Shown: positions 53,901 to 60,560 of the stretch, in pieces
Numbering within the stretch: position 1 is the first letter of the stretch
Layout of the letters: each line of letters opens with the position of its first letter
Assembly (NCBI GenBank): GCA_028583605.1
Contig: CM053331.1
Location: 2,440,001-2,504,000, forward strand
Origin: Dastarcus helophoroides
Lineage: Eukaryota > Arthropoda > Insecta > Coleoptera > Bothrideridae
Direction: 5' to 3'
DNA: 64,000 nt
Notes under the pieces: generated by a model
Database searches by the model: none
What the model saw: the letters and a program-made list of their open reading frames with translations, nothing else
Told to the model about the DNA's origin: nothing
Position numbers and translations under genes: made by a program

Positions 53901-56900
53901 CGTTTGGCGCGCCAAAGAGCCATTTTATAGGATTTCATCTGAATTCTATTATCAATCATTGACATTGTTGCATCAATTAACATACTTGGCATGGGGCGTC
54001 TTTAATCCGTTGGCGTGGCGCCGTATCGCATTTAAAACAAAAAGTAGGCTATTCATTAGATAATCCCATTACTGTGTTCCAAAGTTAAAAATAGAAAATA
54101 GTTTTTACCAGTCAGATAAAATTACGACAATTAATATTCTCATTGAATGTTGTAATAAGTTTAAAAAGCCGGCCTTCATCCGTTTCATACTAGTTATCGG
54201 CGTTATCTGGTCAAACAAATTATTAATTGGTTGTTAGTGTAATTAAAATTACGGTAATTAGAGCGACTGCAGTAACGAGATTTGTTTATTCAGGGTGATC
54301 ACCGTCGCAAATTCTCGATCGAATTAGTCGAATTCAGTCACTGGTGAAGTGATTTTAAGCTACCACTAGTGCGCGCTACCGCGCGCCTGGGGGCCCCGAG
54401 TTAAAAATATGTTTATCTTCATTGCACCGCTGGCTAAGCACCTAGTCACTCAAATTAGTCTGGGAAAGATGAATGACCGAAATATCAACCTACACGGCAG
54501 GCACGTAGCCAGGATTTTCGTTAGGGGGGGGGTCCAACTCCCCCCCCCACTCTTCAGAAAATATAAGAACATACATCAATTACTTTTACGTATTCGTTTC
54601 TTTTATTTTATTTTTTTTTCATTTTGTTAATTAGTAAAAGTGAAGAATAAAATCTAGTGACCTTAACATTATATAAATTTGACAAATAAAAAGGTGAAAC
54701 TTACCAAGAAAAAATTTCCTAATATCTATTTTGAGTTTACGTATTTAACTTATCACCGATCAAGAATCGACTTTTTTTTTAAAGTAAAAATTACAAGAGA
54801 GTAGAAAGAACATCAATTTGAAAAAAAATGTTGACTTTTTCTTCTTTAAATCCCGAGATTAAAGTCAAAATTTCGACTTTAATGTGAAAATTTCGAAAAA
54901 AAACGTCGAAATTTGGTGTTTAAAGTCGAAATTTCTAAAAAAAAGTTGAAATGTCAATTTTTAAATCGAAAATCTTACCAAGGCGTAGAAAGGACATCGA
55001 TTTAAAAAAATGTTGTGTTTAGAAATTTCGACTTTTTTCTCAAACTTCGACTTTTTTCTCAAATTTGGACTTTTTTCTCAAAATTTCGACTCTTTTTGGA
55101 AATTTTAACTTTTTTCTGAAAATATCCACTTTTTCGAAATGTTACAAAGGCGTAGAAAAGACATCGATTAAAAAAATTTCATTTTAAGAAATTTCAACTT
55201 TTTTGTCTCAAATTTCGATTTTAAGCTCGAAATTTCGACTTTTTTCTCGAAATTTAGATTTTTTTCTTAAATTTCGAGTTTATTTCTCAAAATTTCGACT
55301 TTTTTCTCGAAAATTTCGACTTTTTTCTCGAAATGTTGACTTTTTTCTCAAAATTTGATTTTTTTTCTCGAAATTTTGCCTTTTTCTCGAAATTTCGTTT
55401 TTTTTTCTCAAATTTCGACTTCTTTCTCGAAATTTTGGCCTTAATAACAAAATTTCGACATTTCTCCCAAAATTTCGACTTTATACTCAAAATTTCGACC
55501 TTTTTTTATCGAAATTTCGCAAATCTCGACTTTTTTCTCGAAATTTCGTCTTTTTGCTTGAAATATTTCGAAGCTTCTACTTTTTCTCGAAATTTCGACG
55601 TTCTTCTCAAATTTCGAATTTTTGCTCGAAATATTTCGAAATTTCGACGTTATTTTCAAATTTCGACTTTTTCGTCGAAATTTCGACCTTAATCTGAAAA
55701 GTTCGACTTTTTTCTCGAAATTTTGTTTTTTTTCTCAATTTTAGACTTTTTTCTCAAATATCGACTTTTTTCTCGAAATTTTAATTTTAATATCGAAATT
55801 TCGACATTTTTCTCGAAATTTAGGCTTTAAACTCAAAATGTCGATTATTTTTCTAGAAATTTCGACTTTTTTCTCGGAATTTCAACTTACGTTTTTCTCA
55901 AACTTCGACTTTATTTCTAGAAAATTCGACTTTTCTCGAAATTTCGACTGTTTTCTCGAAATTTCGACCTTAATCTGAAAAGTTCGACTTTTTTCTTGAA
56001 ATTTCGTCTTTTTTTCTCAATTTTCGACTTTTTTCTCAAATATCGACTTTTTTCTCAAAATTTTGACCTTAATATAGAAATTTCGACATTTCTCTCAAAA
56101 TTTCGACTTTATACTCAAAATTTTGACATTTTTTTTATCGAAATTTCGACCTTTCTTTATCAAAATTTCGATTTTTTTCGCAAAGTTTGACTTTTTTCTC
56201 GAAATTTCGTTTTTTTTCTTCTCAATTTTAGACTTTTTTCTCAAATATCGACTTTTTTCTCGAAATTTTAACTTTAATATCGAAATTTCGACATTTTTCT
56301 CGAAATTTAGGCTTTAAACTCAAAATGTCGATTATTTTTCTAGAAATTTCGACTTTTTTCTCGGAATTTCAACTTACGTTTTTCTTAAACTTCGACTTTT
56401 TTTCTAGAAAATTCGACTTTTCTCGAAATTTCGACTGTTTTCTCGAAATTTCGACCTTAATCTGAAAAGTTCGACTTTTTTCTCGAAATTTCGTCTTTTT
56501 TTCTCAATTTTCGACTTTTTTCTCAAATATGGACTTTTTTCTTAAAATTTTGACCTTAATATAGAAATTTCGATTTCGTTCAAAATTTCGACTTTATACT
56601 CAAAATTTTGACATTTTTTTTATCGAAATTTCGACCTTTCTTTATCAAAATTTCGATTTTTTTTCGCAAAGTTTGACTTTTTTCTCGAAATTTCGTTTTT
56701 TTTCTTCTCAATTTTAGACTTTTTTCTCAATAGCGACTTTTTTCTCGAAATTTTAACTTTAATATCGAAATTTCGACATTTTTCTCGAAATTTAGGCTTT
56801 AAACTCAAAATGTCGATTATTTTTCCAGAAATTTCGACTTTTTTCTCGGAATTTCACCTTATGTTTTTCTTAAACTTCGACTTTTTTTCTAGAAAATTCG

Positions 56901-59900
56901 ACTTTTCTCGAAATTTCGACTGTTTTCTCGAAATTTCGACCTTAATCTGAAAAGTTCGACTTTTTTCTCGAAATTTCGTCTTTTTTTCTCAATTTTCGAC
57001 TTTTTTCTCAAATATGGACTTTTTTCTTAAAATTTTGACCTTAATATAGAAATTTCGATTTCGTTCAAAATTTCGACTTTATACTCAAAATTTTGACATT
57101 TTTTTTATCGAAATTTCGACCTTTATCAAAATTTCGATTTTTTTCGCAAAGTTTGACTTTTTTCTCGAAATTTCGTTTTTTTTCTTCTCAATTTTAGACT
57201 TTTTTCTCAAATATCGACTTTTTTCTCGAAATTTTAACTTTAATATCGAAATTTCGACATTTTTCTCGAAATTTAGGCTTTAAACTCAAAATGTCGATTA
57301 TTTTTCTAGAAATTTCGACTTTTTTCTCGGAATTTCAACTTACGTTTTTCTCAAACTTCGACTTTTTTTCTAGAAAATTCGACTTTTCTCGAAATTTCGA
57401 CTGTTTTCTCGAAATTTCGACCTTAATCTGAAAAGTTCGACTTTTTTCTTGAAATTTCGTCTTTTTTTCTCAATTTTCGACTTTTTTCTCAAATATTGAC
57501 TTTTTTCTCAAACTTTTGACCTTAATATAGAAATTTCGATTTCTTTCAAAATTTCGACTTTATACTCAAAATTTTAACATTTTTTTATCGAAATTTCGAC
57601 CTTTCTTTATCAAAATTTAGATTTTTTTTTTCGACCTTATTATCAAATTTCGACTTTTTTTTCGAAATTTCGGCCTTAATCTGAAAAGCTTAACTTTTTT
57701 CTCGAAATTTCGTTTTTTTTTCTCAATTTTAGACTTTTTTCTCAATTAGCGACTTTTTTCTCGAAATTTTAACCTTAATATCGAAATTTCGACATTTCTC
57801 TCGAAATTTCGGCTTTAAACTCAAAATGTCAACTATTTTTCTAGAAATTTCGACTTTTTTCTCAAATTTCGACCTTTTTCTCGGAATTTCGATTTACGTT
57901 TTTCTCAAACTTCGACTTTTTTCCCGAAATTTCTACCTTTTTCTCGAAATCTCGACTTTTTTTTTTCAAATTCCGACTTTGTTTTCGAAATTTTCATCTT
58001 AATCACGAAGTTTCGATTTTTTCTCGAATTTTCAACTTTCATCTCGAAATTTCTAAAAAAAAGATCAAAATTTGCTAACAAAATAGCCAGTGGCGGCTAG
58101 TCTTAAAGAGCGCAAGAGCGCGCGCTCCTCGTGAAATGAGCGATCTATTCTTTTTTGTTTAATGTAAAAGACTTTGATTTATCACATTTTTAAACACAAA
58201 ATAATGATATACTAATTAACTAATAATACTTGTGAATGACTTGGAATAAAATACCCCAACGTTTGATTCCGTTATACATATTAAATATTATAAGGGAATT
58301 TAAATAAGTTGGTGCACGCACAAATATGCACCTAGCGAGGGTGCCGTGCGATGCCTATTTACGGCCTTCACGGGATGCGGAGAAATAAACTACAGAACAC
58401 CACGTTAAAGCTAACCCGGGGTACGCCGCTCCGCGCATGTGCGATATTGCCAAATGGTAAGTAGGAGTCAGAGTTTGGAGTGTGTATTTACGTTTATGAT
58501 GCTAAATGCGTAGGTCCCGGCTGATCTGATTGCGATTGTTAATTGTGCCGCTTCCAGGCCTAACTGCCAATAGTACCTCTATTCACAAAGAGATAGCACT
58601 TCCCAATCTAGGGTTTAATTATTCATTTATAAATTAGGATTTAAACAATTTTGATGAGAAAGTAATGAAGACTTTATTTCTTTAAAAGATCGTAGAGCGA
58701 ATTTTGTTTTAAAAAATATCTTTTTTGTATTTTTGTAGACTTTAATTAGAACCTTGTAATAAAATATATTTTATTTTCAAATGCAGTTTTCATGAAACGG
58801 AGATTATAAGATGGTAATTAATTTTAATTCGTAAAAATACTATTAAATATCACACCTTTTGTGTCACTTTTGTTTCTCTTAAATTTAATATCTTGCTATG
58901 ACACTGGATTCACCTAAACTCTTAACTACTAATATTTTTGCATCTGCGCACCCCCTATCAAAAAGTCACCAGCCGCCACTGAAAATAGCAATTATTGAAC
59001 GCACCCTACTACAAACTGTCAAGATTGTTGGGAAGGAGGAGTGGTGGGACGCAACTGTCATCTGCCTAATTTGATCATAGCGTAGAAATTTTGACTTATT
59101 CAAAAAAAATTTCGATATTAAAGTCGAAATTTCGACATTAGTCTCAGAATTTTAAAAAGAAAATAGAAATGTCAAGAAAAAAGTCGAATTTTTAAAAAAA
59201 AATCGAAATTTCGAGTGTGAAGTCGAAATTTCGAGTTTAAAGCCGAAATTTCGAGAAAAAAATCAAAATTAAAAAATAATAATAATAATAATAGCATTTA
59301 TTTAGCATAAGCTATTTAACATTCACATTACATTAGATCAGCGTTAAATTAAATTGAATTAAATTAGATAAAATTAAACCAAAACCTGTAAACTCTGTAC
59401 ATAGATGAAATAAAATACAAATAAAATTAATAGTTGGTTTTTACATACTTTGAACATAACATCTTAGATCTAGAAAAACTCGCACAATTTTTTAGTTCCT
59501 TAGGTAATTCGTTAAATCATATTAGTCCTTTGTAAAAAATACTATTAAATATTTTACTTCTTTCACAAAAAAACGAATTTTTGACAAAAAAAGTCAAAAT
59601 CCCTAAACATTTTTTTATAATCAGTGTCCTTTTTACGCTTTTTACGCTTTTTGTAATTTATTTCTAAATGAACCTCTAGTTTAATCAACAAGTAGACTCA
59701 CCTGTAGGTACTTCCCCATGTTCTTCCGCCCTACCGGCGTCCTGGAGGCGATCCCTTGAGGCGAAGTGTGCAGGTAACTCCCCAGAGGTCGCGGCTGATA
59801 ATTCTCACTGTAGTCACTAATTTTCTCGGTCTCGTCACAACCGTTCGCCACTTCACTAACAAATTCACACACATCTCCGACACGTTCAGCTTTTTCGTTC

Positions 59901-60339
59901 GAACAGCTGCCGACATCTGGATGTGAAACTCGACCGCCGCCGTCACAAGTGTTCTTGACGGAGTGCAAGAACGAGCGGTTGGTTTTTTTATCGGTCAAAT
60001 TTCCGGCCGACACCACCAGCTCGTTGTCTGGCAAGTTCGACAGCATCTTCTGCACATTCGGGCTGATCTCCAGGTTCTCGTTGCTTTTGTAGAATGTTCT
60101 GTCGGGCGAGCGCAGCGAGCGATATTGTCGGTTGGCGTATCTTTTGCCCAAGTTTTCTTCAGAGTAGAAGGTCTTGTTGATCTCTTGGTCGGGAACGTGG
60201 GAGAGGATTTTTTGGACGCAAGGGGAGAGGTGGGTGAAGTTGTTGGCTTGGTGGGACTTCTTGGGGTTCTCTAGCTTGTTGTTTTCTATGATGGCATCGA
60301 AGGCGCCCATAATGCTCGACATTAATTCCGTTGATGAAC
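23274..60339 (-). CDS. PLEKHG: PLEKHG1/2/3-like Rho guanine-nucleotide exchange factor (DH-PH; 8 exons, 5'-partial)
   Basis: Exons, 5' to 3' on the minus strand: 60339-59702, 41883-41700, 32747-32632, 25619-25522, 25421-25154, 24621-24310, 24199-23971 and 23917-23274. All have AG/GT borders and compatible phases (0,1,0,2,0,0,1), giving about 829 residues. Layout: a low-complexity N-terminal region with a duplicated SPxVQKxLSxxPDxE motif (39-53, 93-107), a Ser-rich segment RPVSLTSLGSCSSSGSS, a DH domain (about 292-475) with the CR3-like helix [17 protein letters not shown], a PH domain (about 494-595) and a tail starting KPSTPHYLERRSRVRKTRDF, typical of PLEKHG proteins. DH domains catalyse GDP/GTP exchange on Rho-family GTPases, and the PH domain assists membrane or GTPase contact. 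Which GTPase is used cannot be read from the sequence. In Drosophila the likely counterpart is the PLEKHG1-3-type gene (recalled, not checked). The gene spans 37 kb because its introns are filled with satellites. Confidence 0.9.
23971..24199 (-). CDS. PLEKHG: PLEKHG-like exon: C-terminal half of the PH domain
   Basis: Begins CSNLMLVEQV in phase 0, joining the preceding exon's AHIM, and encodes the PH beta strands plus the closing helix REWTLQIKRVILENY with its conserved Trp. It ends in phase 1 at GTAATCC. Alternative upstream frames open into the intron are not needed. Confidence 0.9.
24310..24621 (-). CDS. PLEKHG: PLEKHG-like exon: end of DH and first half of PH domain
   Basis: A phase 0-0 exon of 104 codons. 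The first part, ending MKRKHEDAVRVQEIQSQLYG, is the last DH helix and the DH-PH linker. LGELIAEGTFRV..RGRRHVFLF begins the PH domain. The acceptor is TTCTGCAG and the donor GTAGGAG follows AHIM. Confidence 0.92.
24835..24958 (+). repeat. Dispersed repeat family C, copy 1
   Basis: GATTCTAATGC..AGACCAATAGGTTTGAACA, TCGGTTTCGATCTT.TTAG and TTTGGTATATC.AAC match the reverse complement of 52530-52653 in the same order. It is probably a transposon fragment. Confidence 0.75.
25068..25127. repeat. 21-bp inverted repeat (hairpin)
   Basis: The left arm ATGCAAGTAGAATGCAACCCA and the right arm, 18 bases later, are reverse complements with a single mismatch. It lies in the intron just downstream of exon 5 on the minus strand. 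Confidence 0.85.
25154..25421 (-). CDS. PLEKHG: PLEKHG-like exon: core of the DH domain
   Basis: Enters in phase 2 (completing an Arg codon) and leaves in phase 0 at GTAAG. It encodes the DH core, with ANVFLQNDSGFKVYNEYCAN and the conserved C-terminal helix [20 protein letters not shown], the CR3 region that contacts the GTPase in DH domains. This is the most diagnostic exon of the gene. Confidence 0.94.
25522..25619 (-). CDS. PLEKHG: PLEKHG-like exon: DH domain segment
   Basis: A 98-bp exon beginning GYLKPWKADPECPLASYL and ending IEEIYEFNR, phase 0 in and phase 2 out. It continues the first DH helix from exon 3 (VIE/GYL) and contains the LFSNIEEIYEFN segment, a typical CR2-like DH stretch. 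Confidence 0.93.
25620..27060 (-). other. PLEKHG intron, unique part
   Basis: About 1.4 kb without tandem repeats and with somewhat more mixed composition than the neighbouring satellites. No exon, RNA gene or transposon was recognised. It could hold intronic regulatory sequence. Confidence 0.5.
27060..30830 (+). repeat. 114-bp satellite, array 1
   Basis: About 33 tandem copies of a 114-bp unit containing AATCATTTGGTGGTCAAAAT, GCAAAACGAAAGTTCATCAG, TTTCTTTTTCCACTATAAT and TTGTCTTCATGTGATAC. AATCA starts at 28582, 28696 and 28810 give the period. Because 114 is divisible by three, short periodic ORFs appear (period 38 residues). The same unit lies inverted at 42340-46960 and 49706-52517. Segments at 27640-28250 and 29120-29320 are unusually rich in small indels. 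Diverged monomers continue to about 31200. Confidence 0.95.
30830..32631 (-). other. PLEKHG intron between array 1 and exon 3
   Basis: Begins with decayed 114-bp monomers (to about 31200), then a less AT-rich unique block at 31200-31760, then AT-rich unique sequence. Apart from the weak ORF at 31432-31701, nothing coding was recognised. Confidence 0.5.
31432..31701 (-). other. Open frame of 89 codons, uncertain
   Basis: An open frame on the minus strand with mixed, protein-like composition (for example GERHIKRINKAHVTGDEEQ), in a block less AT-rich than its surroundings. It is not recognised, and no phase-compatible splice role in the PLEKHG gene is needed, since exons 3 and 4 join directly. 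The listed start is an AUG. It could be an unrelated nested ORF, a fragment of a mobile element or chance. Confidence 0.2.
32632..32747 (-). CDS. PLEKHG: PLEKHG-like exon: start of the DH domain
   Basis: A 116-bp exon, phase 1 in and phase 0 out, encoding GSADSGIAEQTTINPEQ and then RVLQEVMDTETCYVDDLKQV. The E-x-x-Y-V-x-D-L pattern is the classical first DH helix (CR1). It is isolated between the 114-bp array 1 and the 125-bp repeat, and both neighbouring introns are larger than 7 kb. Confidence 0.93.
32748..33010 (-). other. Intron flank of exon 3
   Basis: Unique AT-rich sequence between the exon 3 acceptor (TTTCAG on the minus strand) and the 125-bp repeat. Nothing else was recognised. Confidence 0.5.
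33010..34220 (+). repeat. 125-bp tandem repeat with internal hairpin
   Basis: Nine to ten copies. GGCCACAAG recurs at about 33108, 33230, 33355, 33480, 33605, 33730, 33819, 33944 and 34052, a 125-bp period with two shortened copies. Each intact unit carries AAGGCCACAAG, 13 bases, then CTTGTGGCCTT, a perfect 11-bp stem. A two-unit variant (GTGCCCTTTGTGG) repeats at 250-bp spacing (33380 and 33630). Confidence 0.94.
34220..34745 (-). other. PLEKHG intron, unique stretch
   Basis: A non-repetitive stretch with mixed composition near 34300-34620, and two short ORFs on opposite strands with no recognisable product. No splice-compatible exon is needed here. Confidence 0.45.
34745..35155 (+). repeat. 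~190-bp tandem duplication, TTTTGTTCGTATT-rich
   Basis: Two copies of a block running TTTTTTGTTCTGTTC, GGTGATATTCGTATTTGTTC, TTCTTCTAGTTTTGTTTGTG, TTTTCTGC.TTAG. The second copy has extra TTTGTTCTGGTTTTGTTCG units inserted. Simple expansion of TTCGTATTTGTTCTGGTTTTG. Confidence 0.85.
35155..35770 (-). other. PLEKHG intron, AT-rich
   Basis: Diverged AT-rich sequence leading into the purine tract. No gene or RNA was recognised. Confidence 0.45.
35770..37125 (-). repeat. Purine tract (pyrimidine on the PLEKHG sense strand)
   Basis: Nearly pure A/G on the + strand (AGAAGAAGAG, and GAAGAGATGGGAAGAG with GGGTAGAGAT variants near 36010-36170). It is therefore C/T on the minus strand, the sense strand of the PLEKHG-like gene whose intron it occupies. 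The CCCATCTCTTC word read on the minus strand is the same as in the tract at 1-2860. Long ORFs here are artefacts. Confidence 0.95.
37370..37865 (-). repeat. Second purine tract
   Basis: A/G-only units such as GAAGAAGAAAAAGAAGAGAA on the + strand, with locally repeated AGAGAACAGGAAGAGAAGAA blocks. It has the same orientation relative to the gene as the preceding tract, separated from it by about 240 bp of AT-rich sequence. Confidence 0.93.
37865..39780. repeat. Degenerate AT-rich repeat (AAATTTTCAAAAAAGTCGAAA words)
   Basis: Irregular mixtures of GTCGAAATTTTC, TTTCAAAAAATCG and similar words, with locally duplicated ~17-bp pieces (AATTTTCAAAAAATCGC near 39290-39350). No consistent long period was seen. 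Probably old satellite or transposon decay. Confidence 0.65.
39780..40900 (+). repeat. ~215-bp tandem repeat, six copies
   Basis: The block GCAGCTTTTCGAAATTCCGA, CGTGGTGCACCAGGGTGC, ACGGAGCAACAATTTGGAAA and TTCCCAAAACTGGG repeats. TTCGAAATTCC positions are near 39801, 40013, 40231, 40443, 40613 and 40830 (spacing about 212-218, one shortened). Each unit holds a relatively GC-rich 60-bp core in AT-rich DNA. Confidence 0.92.
40900..41699 (-). other. PLEKHG intron flank of exon 2
   Basis: Unique AT-rich sequence immediately downstream (on the minus strand) of exon 2. Short ORFs only, and nothing was recognised. Confidence 0.5.
41700..41883 (-). CDS. PLEKHG: PLEKHG-like exon: Ser-rich N-terminal segment
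   Basis: A 184-bp exon, phase 0 in and phase 1 out, encoding VPSETSVGTNSTTSSEV, RPVSLTSLGSCSSSGSSG and ASAESLDSDNESSGRQ. RPVS followed by a Ser/Gly run just before the DH domain is a recurring feature of PLEKHG1-3. It is probably disordered and a phosphorylation-type region. Acceptor GGTTTAG, donor GTAAGT. Confidence 0.88.
41884..42050 (-). other. Intron sequence upstream of exon 2
   Basis: AT-rich sequence with an A-run near the acceptor (T-run on the sense strand). Nothing else seen. Confidence 0.5.
42050..42146 (+). repeat. Left ~97-bp flank repeat of the array 2 satellite
   Basis: TTGGTGTATTTTTGTAATTC through GAGTGTTTTCGAAATT.AGAC and ACATTCT is repeated in direct orientation at 46958-47054, just beyond the other end of the 114-bp array. 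Confidence 0.88.
42340..46960 (-). repeat. 114-bp satellite, array 2 (with 684-bp higher-order period)
   Basis: About 40 copies of the 114-bp unit, inverted relative to array 1 (TTTTGACCACCAAATGATTA, GTGGAAAAAGAAAATATTAC). The marker TGGGGCTTGG appears at 43371 and 43959, then at 44643, 45327, 46011 and 46695, exactly 684 bp (six monomers) apart. The monomers between them are of distinguishable types (AATATATCAGATGAAG, GTGTATCACATGAAG, ATGCATCACATGAAG, and so on). Confidence 0.96.
46958..47054 (+). repeat. Right ~97-bp flank repeat of the array 2 satellite
   Basis: The direct duplicate of 42050-42146, with a few substitutions. It abuts the last, truncated 114-bp monomer. Confidence 0.88.
47685..47740. 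promoter_or_regulatory. Paired CACGTG sites in an inverted repeat
   Basis: CACGTGAGAG at 47685-47694 and CTCTCACGTG at 47731-47740 form a 10-bp perfect inverted repeat around a GC-rich spacer. CACGTG is the canonical E-box recognised by bHLH factors. A regulatory role is inference only. Confidence 0.25.
48875..48967 (+). repeat. Foldback repeat family B, copy 3
   Basis: GGAACGGACTGGTCCTTGG, TTATCTTCAAAAATT and TTTCTTGGTTTCAGGGGACA match copy 4 at 53550-53650, partly in inverted order, as expected for a foldback element. Confidence 0.65.
49706..52517 (-). repeat. 114-bp satellite, array 3
   Basis: About 24-25 copies of the 114-bp unit in the same orientation as array 2, starting with a GATGATGTATACAGACCACC variant also found near 43585 and 51210. 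The array ends inside a monomer that joins directly to dispersed repeat family C at 52520. Confidence 0.95.
52530..52653 (-). repeat. Dispersed repeat family C, copy 2 (inverted)
   Basis: The reverse complement matches 24835-24958 over about 120 bp with scattered substitutions. It sits exactly at the edge of array 3, so it may mark the satellite's original insertion context. Confidence 0.75.
53550..53650 (+). repeat. Foldback repeat family B, copy 4
   Basis: TTTCTTGGTTTCAGGGGACA, AGTTCTGCATTTCAATTTTT and GAAGATAACCAAGGACCAGT. The last part is the reverse complement of the 5' part of copy 3. Confidence 0.65.
53853..53925 (+). repeat. GC-rich 20-bp tandem repeat
   Basis: AAGTGGCGCGTTTGGTGGC, with variants, starts at 53853, 53873 and 53893 and ends in GGCGCGCC. 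This is a short island of CpG-rich sequence in AT-rich DNA. Confidence 0.88.
54360..54550. other. GC-rich patch with G9/C9 hairpin, possible transposon end
   Basis: GTGCGCGCTACCGCGCGCC is a GC palindrome near 54370. GGCAGGCACGTAGCCAGGAT is followed by nine Gs (54524-54532), TCCAACT and nine Cs (54540-54548). CACGTAGCCAGGATTTT preceding a G-run is a phrase I associate with ends of widespread animal mobile elements, but the element was not identified. Confidence 0.4.
54550..54990. other. AT-rich intron sequence
   Basis: A transition from unique AT-rich DNA into the TCGAAATTTC word array. No coding signal. Confidence 0.5.
54990..58060 (+). repeat. TTTTTTCTCGAAATTTCGAC-type tandem array with ~484-bp higher-order unit
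   Basis: The basic word of about 20-22 bp (CGACTTTTTTCTCGAAATTT) is repeated throughout. Between about 55500 and 58050 it is organised into large units. GGCTTTAAACTCAAAATG recurs at 55823, 56310, 56795, 57276 and 57811 (spacing 487, 485, 481, 535), and copies are close to identical, so amplification looks recent. Located in PLEKHG intron 1. Confidence 0.94.
58088..58981. mobile_element. hAT-like non-autonomous transposon with 8-bp target duplication
   Basis: The left end CAGTGGCGGCTAGTC and right end GTCACCAGCCGCCACTG are terminal inverted repeats sharing CAGTGGCGGCT. Both ends are flanked by the identical 8 bp AAAATAGC (58080-58087 and 58982-58989). An 8-bp duplication and CAGTGGC-type termini are typical of the hAT superfamily. 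The ~894-bp interior has no transposase ORF, so it is non-autonomous. It inserted into the end of the TCGAAATTTC array. Confidence 0.92.
58990..59270. other. Short intron stretch between mobile elements
   Basis: Starts unique (CACCCTACTACAAACTGTCAAG), then goes back to AAAGTCGAAATTTCGA-type words, i.e. the interrupted host array. Confidence 0.55.
59273..59568 (-). mobile_element. 5'-truncated LINE (non-LTR retrotransposon) 3' end
   Basis: On the minus strand the last residues of a LINE-type ORF2 can be read (SKIFNSIFYKGLI, a stop, FNELPKELKNCASFSR, ending VKTNY before TAA at 59427-59429). These resemble the N-x-LP-x-E-L/I-K-x-C motif at the C-terminus of many insect LINE polyproteins. A 3' UTR of about 150 bp follows, ending in a (TTA)n-type tail at 59275-59295. 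Severe 5' truncation and a simple-repeat tail fit target-primed insertion. Confidence 0.65.
59427..59566 (-). pseudogene. Fragment of LINE reverse-transcriptase polyprotein C-terminus
   Basis: About 45 codons with one in-frame TGA (after FYKGLI), so it is broken as well as truncated. No upstream RT or endonuclease motif remains in the window. Confidence 0.55.
59702..60339 (-). CDS. PLEKHG: PLEKHG-like exon 1 (of those visible): N-terminal region
   Basis: A 638-bp exon, phase 1 in (two bases complete a Gly codon) and phase 0 out at CAG/GTGAGT. The acceptor is TTGTTTTAG. It encodes a largely hydrophilic segment with two copies of SPxVQKxLSxxPDxE (residues 39-53 and 93-107) and two TFYxxxENL-like pieces (57-64, 82-90), ending TPVGRKNMGKYLQ. 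The first in-frame Met is residue 7. The protein could start there if this exon is first coding, but the good acceptor suggests an upstream exon to the right of the window. No catalytic domain here. Confidence 0.8.
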
Positions 60340-60379
60340 CTAAAACAAATTTCAAGGTTATTTGGACTGATTTCAGTCA

Positions 60380-60430
60380 TATTGATTGGCATTTTCTTCG
60401 CCAATTCCCACAATTCCACAGTTACTTTTT
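60380..60430 (+). repeat. Foldback MITE family A, fragment
   Basis: ATTGGCATTTTCTTCGCCAA, TTCCCACAATTCCACAGTTAC resembles the terminal arm of copies 1 and 2. It lies within 50 bp of the exon acceptor at 60340. Confidence 0.5.
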
Positions 60431-60440
60431 CTCATTAAAG

Positions 60441-60560
60441 AGTTTTTATAGAAAATACCAGAGGAATTAACCAAAGTTCGCTGCAGAGATTGCTTGGATT
60501 AGTTTTTATAGAAAATACCAGAGGAATTAACCAAAGTTCGCTGCAGAGATTACTTGGATT
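60441..60560 (+). repeat. 60-bp perfect-length tandem duplication
   Basis: AGTTTTTATAGAAAATACCA to GCTTGGATT at 60441-60500 is repeated at 60501-60560, with one G/A difference (ATTGCTT versus ATTACTT). Confidence 0.97.

Larger units (their letters stand above)
52654..54370 (-). other. PLEKHG intron 1, mostly unique sequence
   Basis: The longest non-satellite stretch of this intron. It contains foldback family B copy 4 (53550-53650) and a GC-rich 20-bp triplicate (53853-53925). No exon, tRNA or transposase was recognised. Candidate ground for intronic enhancers or an alternative first exon, with no direct evidence. Confidence 0.5.

Noticed and set aside
53574..53915. 113-codon minus-strand ORF and the 83-codon + ORF at 53812-54063
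   Set aside because: Both run across foldback family B and the GC-rich triplicate. No recognisable domain and no splice signals tie them to a gene.
55287..56808. Lys/Phe/Ser-rich ORFs in the TCGAAATTTC array on both strands
   Set aside because: Periodic translations of the ~22-bp word (RKKSKFSRKKSKF-like), hence repeat artefacts.
59681..60355. Reading frame starting MKFVLG at the upstream edge of PLEKHG exon 1
   Set aside because: The first codon is TTG, not ATG, and lies in the intron beyond the TTGTTTTAG acceptor. The exon starts at 60339.
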